This document shows positions 49,707 to 62,129 of a stretch of 64,000 nt of DNA, in pieces. The notes under the pieces are model-generated. The model was given only the letters and a program-made list of their open reading frames with translations. It was not told the origin of the DNA and did not search any database. The stretch covers positions 31,457,422 to 31,521,421 of the forward strand of contig NC_135141.1 of the NCBI RefSeq assembly GCF_051014445.1, given 5' to 3'. Every line of letters starts with the position of its first letter. Position 1 is the first letter of the stretch. The DNA comes from Colletes latitarsis. Its lineage: Eukaryota; Arthropoda; Insecta; Hymenoptera; Colletidae. Position numbers and translations under genes: made by a program.

Positions 49707-52700
49707 TCAAGTGTCTCGTTTTAGAAGTTGATCAATTTGCGTTTTGTACATTTCTTTAATATCTGCAAGATCTAAACGCAATTCTTGATTTTCCTCCATT
49801 TTTTCTCCGTACATTTGTAACAACGCGTCGTATCGTGTTTGTATTTCCTGCAAACTTTCATTCAAAACCATAATATTCGAAACTTTGCTATTCAATTCTT
49901 CGATTTTTAAGGTTAAGGTAGACAGTTCAGTGTTAAGTGCATCTCGTTCTGTATTACGACGCGATAATTCCCACTGAAGTTGCTGTATTTCACCTATAAA
50001 AAAATCCATTACGTTAATTCCGTCGAGTACGAAATCGTTCGAATATACTGAGGATAACGCTGATGAATTTTGTTTTGCTTTTTTTTGCAAACATTCGCGT
50101 TTTTCGAAAACTAAAGCCCATAGTACAATTTTGGTCTCGGATATGTACTTGAGACGGGGAACTCTAACTAGGAACACCGAGTGGATATTACAGAACAATA
50201 ACAGATTTTAATTTGTTGAACAGTGTGATCGATAAAATTGAGAAATGTATCGCCAACAAATATTTGAAAACATACCATCTTTTTGTTTCAATTGTGATTG
50301 CAAATTCTCAAATATGGAAGTGCTACTCGATCCTGCTCTGATACCGTCGTACACCGGGTACCTTTCCGAATTGTCTTCAGAATGGTATAACTAAAATTAC
50401 AATAGTTCAATTCATAATTCTCTAGACTCTAGCTTACGTTATATGACAATTAAATAGTGTTGCATAAATATATTACCGGCCAAATACTGTTTATCGCATC
50501 CACCGAGTCTTCCTCTATATCAGTGGTAGAACTGAGTCGCTCGTTGCTTCCAATGTTTCGTCGTTGCTCTGACATCGCGTGATTTTTCTTCTTTTCTGCG
50601 TCCGTAGCTGCTTTCTCAACAGCTAGTTTATTTTCTAACGCCACAATTTCTTTGTTCAGCTCCGTTATTTGCGAAGAATGTGACTGCGTAAGTGTTTCTA
50701 TAGTTTGTCGATGACTGAAAAAGCAACATCAATACTCATCGTACGTTTTCTTGATTTGAATTGATCTAAATACTCCAAAAGCGAAATTTCCTTACCGGAC
50801 ATTCTGTTCGATTAGTTTCTCCTTTTTTATCATTAATTCGTTGTACGACTCTTGTAGTCGCGTTCTTTCAGTCTCTTTAGCAGTGAGTTTCGATTCTAAC
50901 TGAGATATTTTCGACTTTAAGTTAACATTTTCTTCTTTCAAGTAGCGTTCCATTTCAATTAAATTTTCCACTTTAGTCTGCAATTCGATATTTTTCTCCG
51001 ATAATGCCTTTTCCTGCTTCATGAAGCTGTTGGACTTGTGCGTCAAATTCGCTTGAAGCTGTTCCAACTGTCTTAGTAATGGTTTCGTGGCCATCGATAC
51101 CGATTCCGAAAGTTCTTCGCTTCTAGCCTCGGCGGCTTCTAAGCGTTTCAGCAGCTCGCTGTTCTCGTGCTTAAGAAACTCTTCTTTTCTAAACATACGA
51201 CAAGGGAAAGACGAGCTAGTAGCATAAAAAATTACTTTATTAGAGGACTATGTAAGATATTTACTTGACACGCATTTCCTCCGATTCCCGTAATTTAACT
51301 TTCAGTTCTTCTACTTGCGCAAGAAGCTGACACGATTCCCCAGCGTTGTTTGTCGCCTCTTTTAGTTCCGCTTCTGTTGCTGTCAGAAGTTTCTTAGTTT
51401 CGGTCAAATCTCTAAAATATATTAATTCGTTGATTAACGTATAACTCTGAATGATTACAAAGGCGAAAGAAATGGGAACAAGTTAACAAAAATTTTGTTT
51501 TGTTTCTGCGAAAATAAATTACAAACAATATACTCAAGAAAGAGATTGATTAAATCACTTTATTTACATTTTCGCAGCATCTAAACTTTTCTTGTAGGCA
51601 TCCATCCTGTGCAGAGTGTTATCTAATTTTTCTTGTAATGTCAAAATTTCTTTTTCTTGTTTTTTCGTTTTCGCCGTTAATGTATGAACAGCCTCTATTT
51701 GAGATCGTTCGACTTCTTCTTTCGCGTGTAACGACCTCTTCAAACGTTCCAATTCTGATGTCTGTTCTTCCATTTGTTCCCTGTAAACGTTCCACGTTTA
51801 AACACTATTACCACAGATAATATTACCCTTGAAAGATGAAAGATGAAGACGTACTTCTGACTCTTTATTAAAGCATCGTTTTCTTTCTCCTTGACTCGTA
51901 ACTTTTTAATAATATTACTATGCTGAAGCTGTTGCTTGCTCAACTTTTCACCTTCTTCCCTAAGCTCCTTAATGATTTCGTCTTTCTCGGCGCTCAAACT
52001 AAACATCTCTTGGGAGGATAAACGCGTAGCTGCTTCCAGTTTTAACTGTTCCAAGTTCTTCCTCAACAAATCTCGTTCCCGTATCGCTTGCTGAAACTTT
52101 TTTTCTAACGCGGACAATCGTTGTGTATATTCGTCAGCAATTTGATTCAAATGCTGACTTTGTTCTGCATTTTTTTCAAAATTGTCGAGCTGCCTATGTA
52201 AAATACAGAAATAAATCAACAAAATGAAAGACAAATGAATCGAACCATGTGTCGCGTGTATCAGAACATACTTTTTTAAATTGATATTTTGCTCGTGTAA
52301 TTCCATGTTCATTCTGCTCATGTCTAGAAGCTTCGATTCTCTAGCTTCTAATATTTCTGTCATTTCCTGTACACGCTTTAACAATGTCTCTATCTCGATG
52401 TTTCCTTCATCGGATCCCACGCTAATTTCGCTCAACCCTCTTGAATGCTCTCTAGCTTTTAAAGTTTTCGTCAAAAGATCACTATTTTTTACCGATTGTA
52501 CCTTTACCAGACTTTGCCGTGAGTGCGTCGAACTCGAATCGCCATTTGGGCTTTTCCCATAAAATAAATTGTTATTTATCATCAAGTTTGAAAATCGTGT
52601 CAGACAGTCGTAAAAAAAGGCATAAAAAAAAAGGCACAACATGCACACGCGCACACAAACAAAAGTATAGTACGTTACAAAGCTACGCCTAATTACTGTT

Positions 52701-54940
52701 TTACAGTCGTACCTATACCTGGATATGATTTCAATGTCGCTGGAAGTTGTAGTTTCTAATTCGTCTCCACTGGTGTGACCACTCGTTTGATCTGAACCAA
52801 TTTTAACCAGATCGGACCGACTATAAGAAACAAGATGAAACTTATGCCGTTCGGATGAGTACGCAGGAAACTATGTAATTATCTAATGCTTTAGTAGAAC
52901 ATGTATGTCTATCAAATACCTTTCCGAGGAAATGGGTGAATTCTCTCTAGGCATATCCGCGGCCTGTTCTTCGATTTCGATGATCTCACCCTTTTCGATC
53001 ATTGCATCCGCTAACATTGTCTTCACGTACGAGCTAGCCGTCAAAGGTGTCTCTGAAATTTGTTCTTCTAATTTATGCATTAACGATAGATTATCTTCTG
53101 AATTAGTTTCATTCGAGGTTCCTTCGCAACTCGAGTCTATTGACATTAAATGCTGATCCACAGTTTCTAACGTGTCCGACTTTAATGGATGCGGTAGGAT
53201 AATTTTCTCGGCAGAGTGCTGTTTCGTTTTCGGTTCCACTGGTTCTATAGCAGCGTTCAAAAGCCGACCGAGACTATTTCGATCAGTTTCAGATCTTTTG
53301 CCCGTTCCGTCGAGATATTCCGTCAATTTACGAATAGGCTGCGTGGTGATTGCTTCGATCGGCAGATGTAAATTATGTTTCTCTTTTAGGGAGTCCAAGC
53401 TTAAATTTAAACCAACTTCCGCGTAACTTTTCATCAAAGCTTGTTTATCGTCCGAACAAGAAACGCTGACGGGAATCTCGATTTTACTTTTAGCTTGCTC
53501 CTTCTGCTGAAATGTTTCCAATATCGTGGTGAGCGTATTCTCCGAGGCAGAGGTATAAGAATCTTCGGCCAAACTCGCTTCGTCTGGTTCATCCGGGTAT
53601 GGTATCACTTCCACGCTATCTGACGTGAGAGACTTCACGTTATGCGCACCGGACGATGATAAGTTTTTGCTTAAATATGTAATCGATCCTCCAGGATACG
53701 TCCCCGTAGACGATGAACTATCTACGCTGCTCATAAACGAATCGGTGTGCGGAGTTTTTGCTTCTTCCATCGGCGATTCGTACGGGGAAATATCGGAAGA
53801 CGACGGATACAATCGATTTTCTTCTTTACTTCCGCTCTGCGCCGCGCTATTATCTTCCCAACATGGCGTCACTGAATCGCCTCTATCCAAAACGGAAGAT
53901 GAATCGCTGCGCCTTGGATTTATTGGGGATAGATAGGGACTGCTATCGCTTTTCCAATCCCCTAAAATTTCTACAGAACTTGGAGATGTAACTGGACTGT
54001 CTGGTAATATCTCCACCGATTCGGAATTCACTTTGGCACCCATAGCAGAAGGACTTGCTGAATTACTGATGGAATTGCTATCCGATTCTGGTGTGGTAGT
54101 GCAATCGGTATTGGATCGGGAACCAAGAATCTCGACGCTTTCCAAACTCTTCTTATCATTTTCTGACGACACGTATGACATTCTGTTCAACGCGTGGTCA
54201 TCGATACACGAACTGTGTTCGCAGGTTTCGGTTTTATCGCATTCTGACTCACCACTTTGATCGTTTATAACAATAGCATCATTTTTATCTAAGGAGTGCT
54301 CGCTCCAGTCGTATTTCTCTACATTGATATTCAAACAATCTTTCATTTTGTCGTCCTCGTCGGAAGTTGTATTGTCTGAAGTAATTATCTCTAGTGGATC
54401 CGATTGCTTCAAAGAGTCAGAAATAGATGCATTGGTAATATCTTGAGAAGCATCGTTATGGGCTTTGTCAACAGTGTCCTCTTTGCAATCTTTGCTTGTA
54501 TGTTTGGAATCCTTCCATGGGCTTGAAATTTTACCTCTGTAATCTTCTGAGAAAGATGATGAATATGTAAGCCTAGATTTTTGCCCATTTCCGTCGGATG
54601 TACTCTGTAAAGACTTGGAATGAATAATACGGTTCTGGCTACTTTCCTCTTCATTTAATTTTGAAGTTTCGAAGAAGGATCCACTGAAACTGCCCCATAT
54701 GCTACTCGATGTTTCATGTTTAGAATCCTTGCTTTTATCATCGATCTTTGCTTTTTGATCAACATTTTCATCGTTTTTCAATCCCCAGGCTGCAAAAAAG
54801 TCTGTTGTATCCTCTGTAAGGCCTTCCACAAATTTTTGATCTTCATCTTTGATATCCAATGCTTTGTCGATAGTTTTTTGGGCTTCTTTCAAAGCAGACT
54901 TGGCCAAGTTGGCAAACCCAGTGGCATCAAACCAGCTCAT
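49707..54940 (-). CDS. TMF1: TATA element modulatory factor 1 (TMF1/ARA160), Golgi coiled-coil protein
   Basis: Ten exons close in phase to 1,377 aa: 54940-52920, 52820-52719, 52550-52272, 52193-51855, 51780-51568, 51411-51265, 51188-50796, 50714-50477, 50390-50276, 49993-49707. The first six introns are all phase 2. The N-terminus MSWFDATGFANLAKSALKEA is the amphipathic, conserved TMF1 start. Residues ~60-670 are Ser/Asp/Glu-rich and probably disordered, ending in a conserved SGHTSGDELETTTSSDIEI stretch. The remainder is long coiled coil. The final ~100 residues (LLQMYGEKMEENQELRLDLADIKEMYKTQID) are the conserved C-terminal block that contacts Rab6 in the family. TMF1 tethers vesicles at the Golgi; the TATA-binding name is historical. 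The ORF is longer than the vertebrate protein (~1,090 aa) because of the Ser-rich region. Confidence 0.95.
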
Positions 54941-56234
54941 TCTTTATTGTATCTAAAATTAAAACGAGAATGGGCAAAAGCATACGATGGTGGCGCTAAA
55001 ATTGAGAATAAAATACTTTTGTTGAATGTTGATAACGATTATACTGTATATGAGCAATCCAAGGAACGAAAGTAACTTACTTTGCATATTAACGCACTGA
55101 AGCTGAATAAAAAATTGTTCTTCCACAAATGCAAAGTGCACGATAGAGGTTAGAGTATTCGTGATAATGCTTACACTTTATAACGCTATATTATTTTGCA
55201 CAATCAATGTAGAATCGTAAATTCATATAGTTGATTGAGAATAAATTACACAAATAGTGAAAAAGGTAATGTAATCGAGACGAAACACAAAGAAAGGCTA
55301 TAGGTCGCATTTTCTTCTCTTAAAATCTATGATCACAATGAGAAAACTAAAAGTACAGGCCGTCTGAAATTGATTAACTGTCGTTTGCTATACGTCGATA
55401 TGTATTGTATTCTAATTATCAAAATAAATAGAATTTTTAACGTTATGCAAACAACATTTGCAAGTCCAAAACACGTTTAATTGACCAAAACGAAGACGAT
55501 GGCAGTAGCGACACGTCAAAACGCAACAGCGTATATACAGTATGTGCATAAGCAGTGTGCACTAAAGTGCACATATCTATGCATGCCCATACCTACGCCA
55601 TATATGCGTGTCATACTCTACATTTGAGAAATTTCTTTTAACAATGTATAGATGCTGAGTAAGCAACAACCAAGTTCGATACCGTTATAAGCAGTACCTT
55701 TTAGAAATATGAATAACATTTGTATGCTTCATAATTGTCGACAAACGAACGATGCAACGAACTATTACGTAAACGTTACCTTTGCATCATGAGTTACAGC
55801 AATTATGTACATGAATCGGCTGATAACACATAATAAATCGGTTTAGAAAACAGACGAGATGCAATTGTCGTTGTTTAACGACAACGAAACATGACATCTT
55901 ACTTTACCATTTCAATGTTTCGCGATTCTTTTACAACAAACGAACGAACGAATTGAATAGGTGATGACACTAGAATTGACTGAATCTAACCAATTTTTCA
56001 CCTACATCGTTGACGTACATATCTCAACGCGTCAACAGAATGTTTACTTTAAGCCATATTGCTTGCATTTTCATATGCGTATACGCACGTAACAATCGTT
56101 AAGTAATATTTTCGTTTAACAACGCACATCCACATATGTCATGATCAAGTACGTGTAATACTTCATAATGTTATGATTTTTTCGATTAGTGGTCGTGTCT
56201 AAGAAAAACACTGTTAGCAAGGTTGTTACCAACA
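54941..56234. other. intergenic spacer upstream of TMF1
   Basis: AT-rich sequence that should hold the TMF1 promoter and leader. No coding frame, repeat or RNA gene is visible before the tRNA. Confidence 0.35.
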
Positions 56235-56327
56235 GCTCCAGTGGCGCAATTGGTTAGCGCACGGTACTTATAAGACAGTGACTAGTGAGCAATGCCGGGG
56301 TTGTGAGTTCGAGCCTCACCTGGAGCA
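56235..56327 (+). tRNA. tRNA-Ile (anticodon UAU) with a 19-nt intron
   Basis: GCTCCAG pairs with CTGGAGC for a perfect 7-bp acceptor stem, then discriminator A at 56327. The D stem is GCGC/GCGC, the T stem GTGAG/CTCAC with loop TTCGAGC, and the anticodon stem CGGTA/TGCCG. The anticodon TAT lies at 56269-56271. The intron at 56273-56291 follows position 37, as is usual for nuclear tRNA-Ile(UAU). CCA is not encoded. A T-run at 56329-56337 is the Pol III terminator. Confidence 0.95.
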
Positions 56328-56328
56328 G

Positions 56329-56337
56329 TTTTTTTTT
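56329..56337 (+). terminator. Pol III T-run terminator
   Basis: An uninterrupted T run one base after the tRNA discriminator; standard Pol III termination. Confidence 0.85.
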
Positions 56338-56643
56338 CTTTCAAAATTTCTACTTCTTAACACCAGAACTACCAATGTTTGATGTACATTCATACGCAAA
56401 AGTATTCGAACACTTGCATTTATAATATTCAATTAATAAAATATACATATATGTATGCCAAATGCGTTTTGTGTTCGATTTATATTATAAAGGTACAAGA
56501 ATCTTTATCGAGTTCACAAAAAAACACCGATAACCTTGAAAGCTTCTAAATCATAAAAATAATAATCGTAATAACAGCAACGATAATAAAGTAGAAATAA
56601 AAACACTGCATGTATCGCACATGAAATTTACTTGTAATTTATT

Positions 56644-58102
56644 TTATGAGAGCCGAGTCGGCAAGTACCAAGCATCTAATTCCGAGCAAAGTTTGAGCCC
56701 AAGCGTGAATAAGGCGACAGACGTTAAAATACTCGTCACGAAAGAATCGTTTTTCATGGCGTAAAGGATACAGGAAAGGGAACAAGTGCAGACATCGTCG
56801 AAGTAACGTGTACCCCTGTTTAGTAAGTAAGCATCTACCAACTTTTGTCTTTCTTCGAGTTTGCGTTTTTTGCTTTCTACAGGAATCATATAAAATACTT
56901 AAAAATTATGTATCGGTAGGGGCAAAATGGTTAAAAGTGTCGCCGACTATCGGAGAAACTATACTTGCTTCGTGAAACACGTCGAGAACAGCTTGGATCG
57001 CATTCGTCTCGAAGATCCGCGATATCGCTTCTATCGCCTGAAACGTCTTGTTCGCCGATAGGCTCGTGAGCTCGTTTGCCCATTTTGCTCGCTGTTTCCG
57101 CGATCTTATCCGACGAATCTCCCACGTATTTAGCAGCTCGTTCGATCGTATCGGTTTCCACCAGCTTGTCGGATCCTACGTCGGATAGTCCCGGAGCTGT
57201 CCCAGCTTCTTTGACGGGGGCGATCGCCAGTGATGAACCGACATCCTTCTCCGTTACGGTTCTCGAAGACACTAACGAATCAAATTGATTCAGTAATTCG
57301 TTTTTTATTTCGGAAATTTTATTTACCCTCCATTTCGGATCGCGTCACGGCCGTCGCTTTCGTTTCCGTGTCTACGTCGTATGGTCGTCGAGCTGTTTCC
57401 GTTTCTTTGGTCTCAGTTCTCGAAGATACTAACAAATCGATCGTTTCGTGCCAACGTTTTTAACTGATTCCGTGACTCGTTTTTTTATATTTCTGAAATT
57501 TAATTTACCTGCCATTCCAGATTGCGTCGAGGCCGTCGCTTTCGTTTTTCCATCTATAACGGACAGTCGTCGAGCCGTTCCCGCTTTTTTGGCGGGAACG
57601 ATTGGCAAGTTAAAAAATTCCTAACATTGGTTTCCGTTGCGTTTCATATTGTATTTTCGAACTCGACCATCTTATTTACCTTCCCCGTTAAGTGGAATTT
57701 TTCTCTCGACCATCGGCGTTCCATCAAGTTTTTCCTGCTTTACGTCCATCCATTTTTTCGTCGCCGCTGCTCTTTCCGAATCCCTATCATCGCGGTAACG
57801 ACGGTCGCGAGCATCGTCTTTCTCACGGTACTTCTCGTCGTCGCGCTGATAGTCCAAGCTCGCAAACTTTTCGTCCTCGGATTTGACCGAGGGCGCTGCC
57901 TTGCGAATTCCTCTCGAACCAAGTGCCCTCTCACAGATCCACGGCGACTCGGCGACTAGAGACCTCGTCGGTTATCTCGGAACAATGGTACACGCAGAAG
58001 CAAACGAGCAAGATAACGTAGCAAAATTTTATGCGAACGGGTCGTACCTACTTTTCTGAGTTTAGCTATTACTACGGAGCACCCAGGCTCGCATGCAGAC
58101 AT
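56644..58102 (-). CDS. unrecognised protein with three related exons and a C-terminal membrane-like segment
   Basis: My model has exons 58102-58048, 57955-57680, 57583-57509, 57428-57327, 57271-57126, 57037-56965 and 56876-56644, about 319 aa. Exons 3-5 are related to one another: AGTARRLS / ETARRPYD / AGTAPGLS, then TKATA or similar, with shared GTTAG acceptors and GGTAAAT donors on the first two. Introns 1-4 are phase 1. Exon 2 is Asp/Arg/Lys-rich (DYQRDDEKYREKDDARDRRY). The last exon encodes KKRKLEERQKLVDAYLLNRG, a Cys-containing stretch, and the hydrophobic SFVTSILTSVALFTLGLKL, which could span a membrane. The exon 5/6 junction uses an 88-bp intron and is the weakest point. I cannot name the family. 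Confidence 0.5.
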
Positions 58103-58347
58103 TTAGACGAGTTTCGACAACCGCTCGGAGAATTCTCGCGGCTCCGATAGAAGTTCCATAATCGAATTTTCGATCAAGAAACCGATCTTGTTGATCGTTT
58201 GACGGCTCGTTGTCGCTGTCGCTGCGGATTGACAAATGATTTTCGCGCATTCAATTATCCTTTTAAGAAAACATTCGAATTAAAAAGGATGCGCACGGTT
58301 GTGCTATAAATTGCCGAAGGAAAAATCACGATACGCGCGTTAATGAA

Positions 58348-59552
58348 ATGGAATGCTCGAATCCAGACGTCGGACATTCGAGCGTGGTTGGTCGACAAAA
58401 TGATGGCGCGAATGTATGTCGCGAGTGTCACGGAAACGACGAAGAGGAGACGCTGGCTGAGGCCCGAGAAAATGATCAATTGCCGTCTAAATATCTTGAA
58501 CAAAGAATTTTTCGGTTGCTATTACCCGCGTTAGAGGAAACGCTTAGCGAAGCCTCCAACTGGAACGCTTTACGGGTATCGTGTACTTTCGGTGACGGAA
58601 TTGTATTTATAAACATGCGAATAATTACATTTTTATTGTTTCTATTATGTTGGTATAGGCAGTAGATCACATTTTATACGCATGAAAAAAAATCGTAGGT
58701 TCAAAAGTGTCGTTTTAATGGTCTCGACTATATCGCGGAGATTTTGTGGAATAATAATCCGAGTCGTTCCAAGAAATTTTCACCCCGATTGAACGCATTT
58801 GACATTCCACTGTTTAAGCAATGGTTGAGTCTACGGTAAGGGAGATATTAATTCTTAAGTTGTATCGAAAGGCAGATGGTTACTCTAATGTATACATCGT
58901 CACGTTTAGGCCGCCTTATCCAAAATCGTGGCTATGGTCCCAGGAAGAAGCGACACTGCACTTGCAACGATACGTTCGTGGCTGGCTCGTAAGAAAACGC
59001 GCGGATGTTCAGGAAATGAGGCAATTTTGGAAGGTGAACGATCGAAACGAGATGTGTACCACATTGGATCGTTTTTTAATATCTACTATACTATATCATA
59101 CTATACAATATCACATACCATATCTACAGCTACGGGCAAAATTTAGTGGACGGATTGTTGAAATAGTTACTATATATATTTAAGTTTTATTACAACAGAA
59201 GTACTATTTCAATTACCTGCCCACCCAATTTTGTCCGCGATTGTATATTATGTTATATTTTATGATCGATTTACAAATCCTCATAACGCTAGGATATCGC
59301 TGCGAAAAATTTGACCCGAAAAGAAACGACCAGCACCGTTGAGCAACAAAGAATTCGTATTCCGGGTAAGTTTGTTTTTATCCTTTATGTCTAAATTTAA
59401 ATGCAACAATCGTAGATTTAACACAATTCGCAGGTGAAGTACAAATCAACGGTGATGGTACGATGGACGTCGATTCGGTTCGTTGCAAAAAATATCGTTG
59501 GATGGTTTACGCGAATAAAGCGAGCATCGCGAGAACGAAAGATACGTTTTAA
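58348..59552 (+). CDS. IQCK: IQ motif-containing protein K-like
   Basis: Five exons, 58348-58575, 58699-58835, 58910-59033, 59293-59365 and 59434-59552, close in phase to 226 aa. Landmarks in order are YLEQRIFRLLLPALEETL (the DPY30-like helix pair of IQCK), then CRFNGLDYIAEILWNNNP (counterpart of FNxxDFLxEWLYNxNP). PPYPKSWLWSQEEATLHLQR then leads into one IQ motif (LQRYVRGWLVRKRADVQEMR), which should bind calmodulin. IQCK is poorly studied and is usually linked to cilia or sperm. The tail is Lys-rich. The reading frame stays open upstream of the chosen ATG, so an extra 5' exon is possible. The start lies 245 bp from the opposing gene's start, so the two may share a promoter. The 3' end is 105 bp from the mS34 stop, tail-to-tail. 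Confidence 0.8.
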
Positions 59553-59657
59553 ATCGACGAGACAATGATGACGCTTGAATTGGTTCCGATGTATGAAAAA
59601 CAATCGATCTTTATTAACCTATAAAATTAGATAGTCGTATAAAATATTGAGACGAAT

Positions 59658-60330
59658 TCACGGCAAGTTTTCACATTTATCGTCCAAGTACAAAGTAGTA
59701 CTTCTCGTAATGTCAATATTATATGTAGGGGTTTCATTCTCTTCTGCGATTCTATAATGTTTCATGCCATGTAAATTATATTTAATCGGAAGTTTTGGTT
59801 CCTCTGTAAGAGGTTCTCCCTTTTGTTTTGCTTGGCGAATCAAGAGTTCCTTTAGAAGAGGCGGAAAGTTTGTTGTCCTTGGCAAGATCTTTTCAGGTAG
59901 CTTGCTACTAGCATTCAAATAACGCTCCTCCTGATCTTTAGGTACCAGAACATAATCCGCCTTGTAACTCACAGACTCTATTTGAACAGGTTTGTCTGCT
60001 GTTTTACCTCTAAAAGTTCTTTCAACAAGAGCTACTATTTTTCGAGGGTACTACAATATACAAATTCATTTTAATATGTACTTCGATCGTAACGCGTTTC
60101 CATACAAGTATCGAAAAGCAGATGTAGACTAAGATACATACGTGAGGGTTATCATTGACATGCGGTAGTGTGGCCACTTTTAATATTTTTATGTAGGATG
60201 GTTCGGGATATCGTTCGTGCTGGCTTCGTACAATTATTCTACCTATTCCATAGTTTTTCAAATTTCCTAAGATCTCCCACAAAGGTTTCCCTTTGAAAGT
60301 GGTTGTCCGGCCAATATACTTCACCGGCAT
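59658..60330 (-). CDS. mRpS34: mitochondrial small-subunit ribosomal protein mS34
   Basis: Two exons, 60330-60142 and 60050-59658, meet at phase 0 and give 193 aa. The start MPVKYIGRTTTFKGKPLWEI and the block GIGRIIVRSQHERYPEPSYI are characteristic of MRPS34. mS34 is a metazoan-specific component of the 28S mitoribosomal subunit, needed for 12S rRNA stability (family knowledge). The protein is basic, and any targeting signal must lie in the N-terminal region because there is no long presequence. The intron is 91 bp with GTATGT/TAG ends. ATG12 lies on the opposite strand 715 bp away, start to start. Confidence 0.93.
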
Positions 60331-61045
60331 TTTACATAGACTCGCGAATTGTGAAGATGAATGATTTAATTAAAACAATAAGGAACTGTAGCCTAACCTC
60401 GTTTTCGATAGCCGAACTCAAACAGCAGCGAACATAACCACACGATGAAACAAAACAGGCACTACGGTCACAGACGAGGTACAGAATAGACGTTGCTTGC
60501 TTTAGGGATTTTGTGATTGCACGGGGACTGTTTAATACCGATCGGACTCATCAGAGGGCACTGAGACACACTCCTCTTTTACATAGGGCTTGTATACAAT
60601 CTTCCACTTCATCTAATCCTCTGCTTTATATTATACTATATGTTATCGATAATATCGATAGCTTCTCTGTCGTTCAAACAATTTTAAAATATGGAAGTTG
60701 ATTTGTAGTCATCCAATTTAATGGTGTCATCATGGACAGTACGATTTTATTGCTGTGTAGACTTTAAATTGAAAAGTAATTATAGTTTGTGCTTCGTATT
60801 TCTTTGATGTTCCACTCGATCTGTTAGTGTTTGGTTAGGATTTTGTAATTTAGCAATTGATATTGTTTAACGAAGTTTGTAATGTACTATGTCGTCGCGT
60901 ATTTCTACAAGTTTCTTTTATATTTATTACTAACGTAATTTTGAATCCAAAGAATTAGTAAGTGAGATACGATGTTGTCATTTTGGTTTTACGATATTTG
61001 AATTTAAATCAAAGTTTCGACAAAAATTGCTACGAAGTTTTCACG
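60331..61045. other. divergent mRpS34 / ATG12 promoter region
   Basis: Holds the leaders and promoters of both divergent genes. No coding exon is visible; a 62-codon frame at 60513 has no content. A TATCGATAATATCGATA string at 60643-60659 contains the TATCGATA DRE core, a common housekeeping promoter element in insects. Confidence 0.35.
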
Positions 61046-62129
61046 ATGACCGAAAGGGAAGGAAACGACGCAATTACGAATGAAATTGCTAGTAAATCCG
61101 AGGAACCAGGAGATAGTTCGCACGAAGAAACGCCAGCTAATCTCGAAACGATTCCTTCGGAAACAACTTTAGTTCGAAATGAAAGTCAGGCAGCTTCTAA
61201 GGACAAGGCAAAAAGTAAACCACGATTTCCACAATTTACAACTAATATACAGGATTTTCCAATAACAGCGATAGAACTTCAAATTTAAATAAAATGAAAA
61301 CTACAAAATATAATCTGGTACTCATTGTTTTTCTTTGCTGCACGTTTGTTAAAGTTTGTTAAAGTTTGTTAACAAACACAATTTTCAATGTCTAGCACAT
61401 AATTAGGCTATTATATTTGACCAATAACAAGCTTTATTTACTTTAAGATAATTGATAGTTTATAGTTTCTGAAAATAAATGAAACTTAACCTAGGAAAAA
61501 CTTAATTCTCTGTATTTTGTTTCTTGTACTATGTTGACATGTTGATCATAAATCAAACAAAGTGCACAACACATTATTCAAATTGAACAAGAACTTTAGT
61601 AATAAATTTTACTAATTTCAATTTGTCGAGTAAATGTGTGTCATCTTTCCAACATGACTTGTAAATATTAATAAATGTCACATGACTTGAACAAGCGAAT
61701 AATATAGTAGCTATGACAATTGAAAGTTCTTTTGCTCTTATTGGAAAACCCTATAGTTGTAATAGATTTATTAGTATTTAAATGTTTCAGTTGATATTTT
61801 ATTAAAAGCAACTGGTAATGCACCGATAATGAAACAAAAGAAATGGGCTGTCAGCCAAGATTACTGTATTGGTAAAATTTCAGATTTTATCAGAAGGTAT
61901 CTTAAATTAGATTCCAATGAAAAACTAGTAAGTATAATGTAAAAATTACATCTGTTGCATTATCTATTAACTATTTATCACATAAATATGTTTCCTTCTT
62001 TGCCAGTTTCTGTATGTAAATCAAACGTTTGCACCAGCTCCTGATCAGGTGGTCAAAAATTTATATGACTGCTATGGAGCAGATGGAAAATTAATACTTC
62101 ACTATTGTAAAAGTCAAGCTTGGGGCTGA
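61046..62129 (+). CDS. Atg12: autophagy-related ubiquitin-like protein ATG12
   Basis: Three exons, 61046-61214, 61791-61927 and 62007-62129, close in phase (1,0) to 142 aa (human 140). The acidic Ser/Thr/Glu-rich N-terminal ~55 residues are variable in the family. The ubiquitin fold runs from IDILLKATGNAPIMKQKKW through FLYVNQTFAPAPDQ to YGADGKLILHYCKSQAWG. The C-terminal Gly is the residue that ATG7 and ATG10 activate and conjugate to a lysine of ATG5. ATG12-ATG5 with ATG16 then acts as E3 for ATG8 lipidation at the phagophore. Tail-to-tail with CFAP52 (610 bp between stops). Confidence 0.97.

Noticed and set aside
57522..57959. 145-codon plus-strand frame with hydrophobic stretches
   Set aside because: It is antisense to the coherent phase-1 exons of the minus-strand gene at 56.6-58.1 kb.
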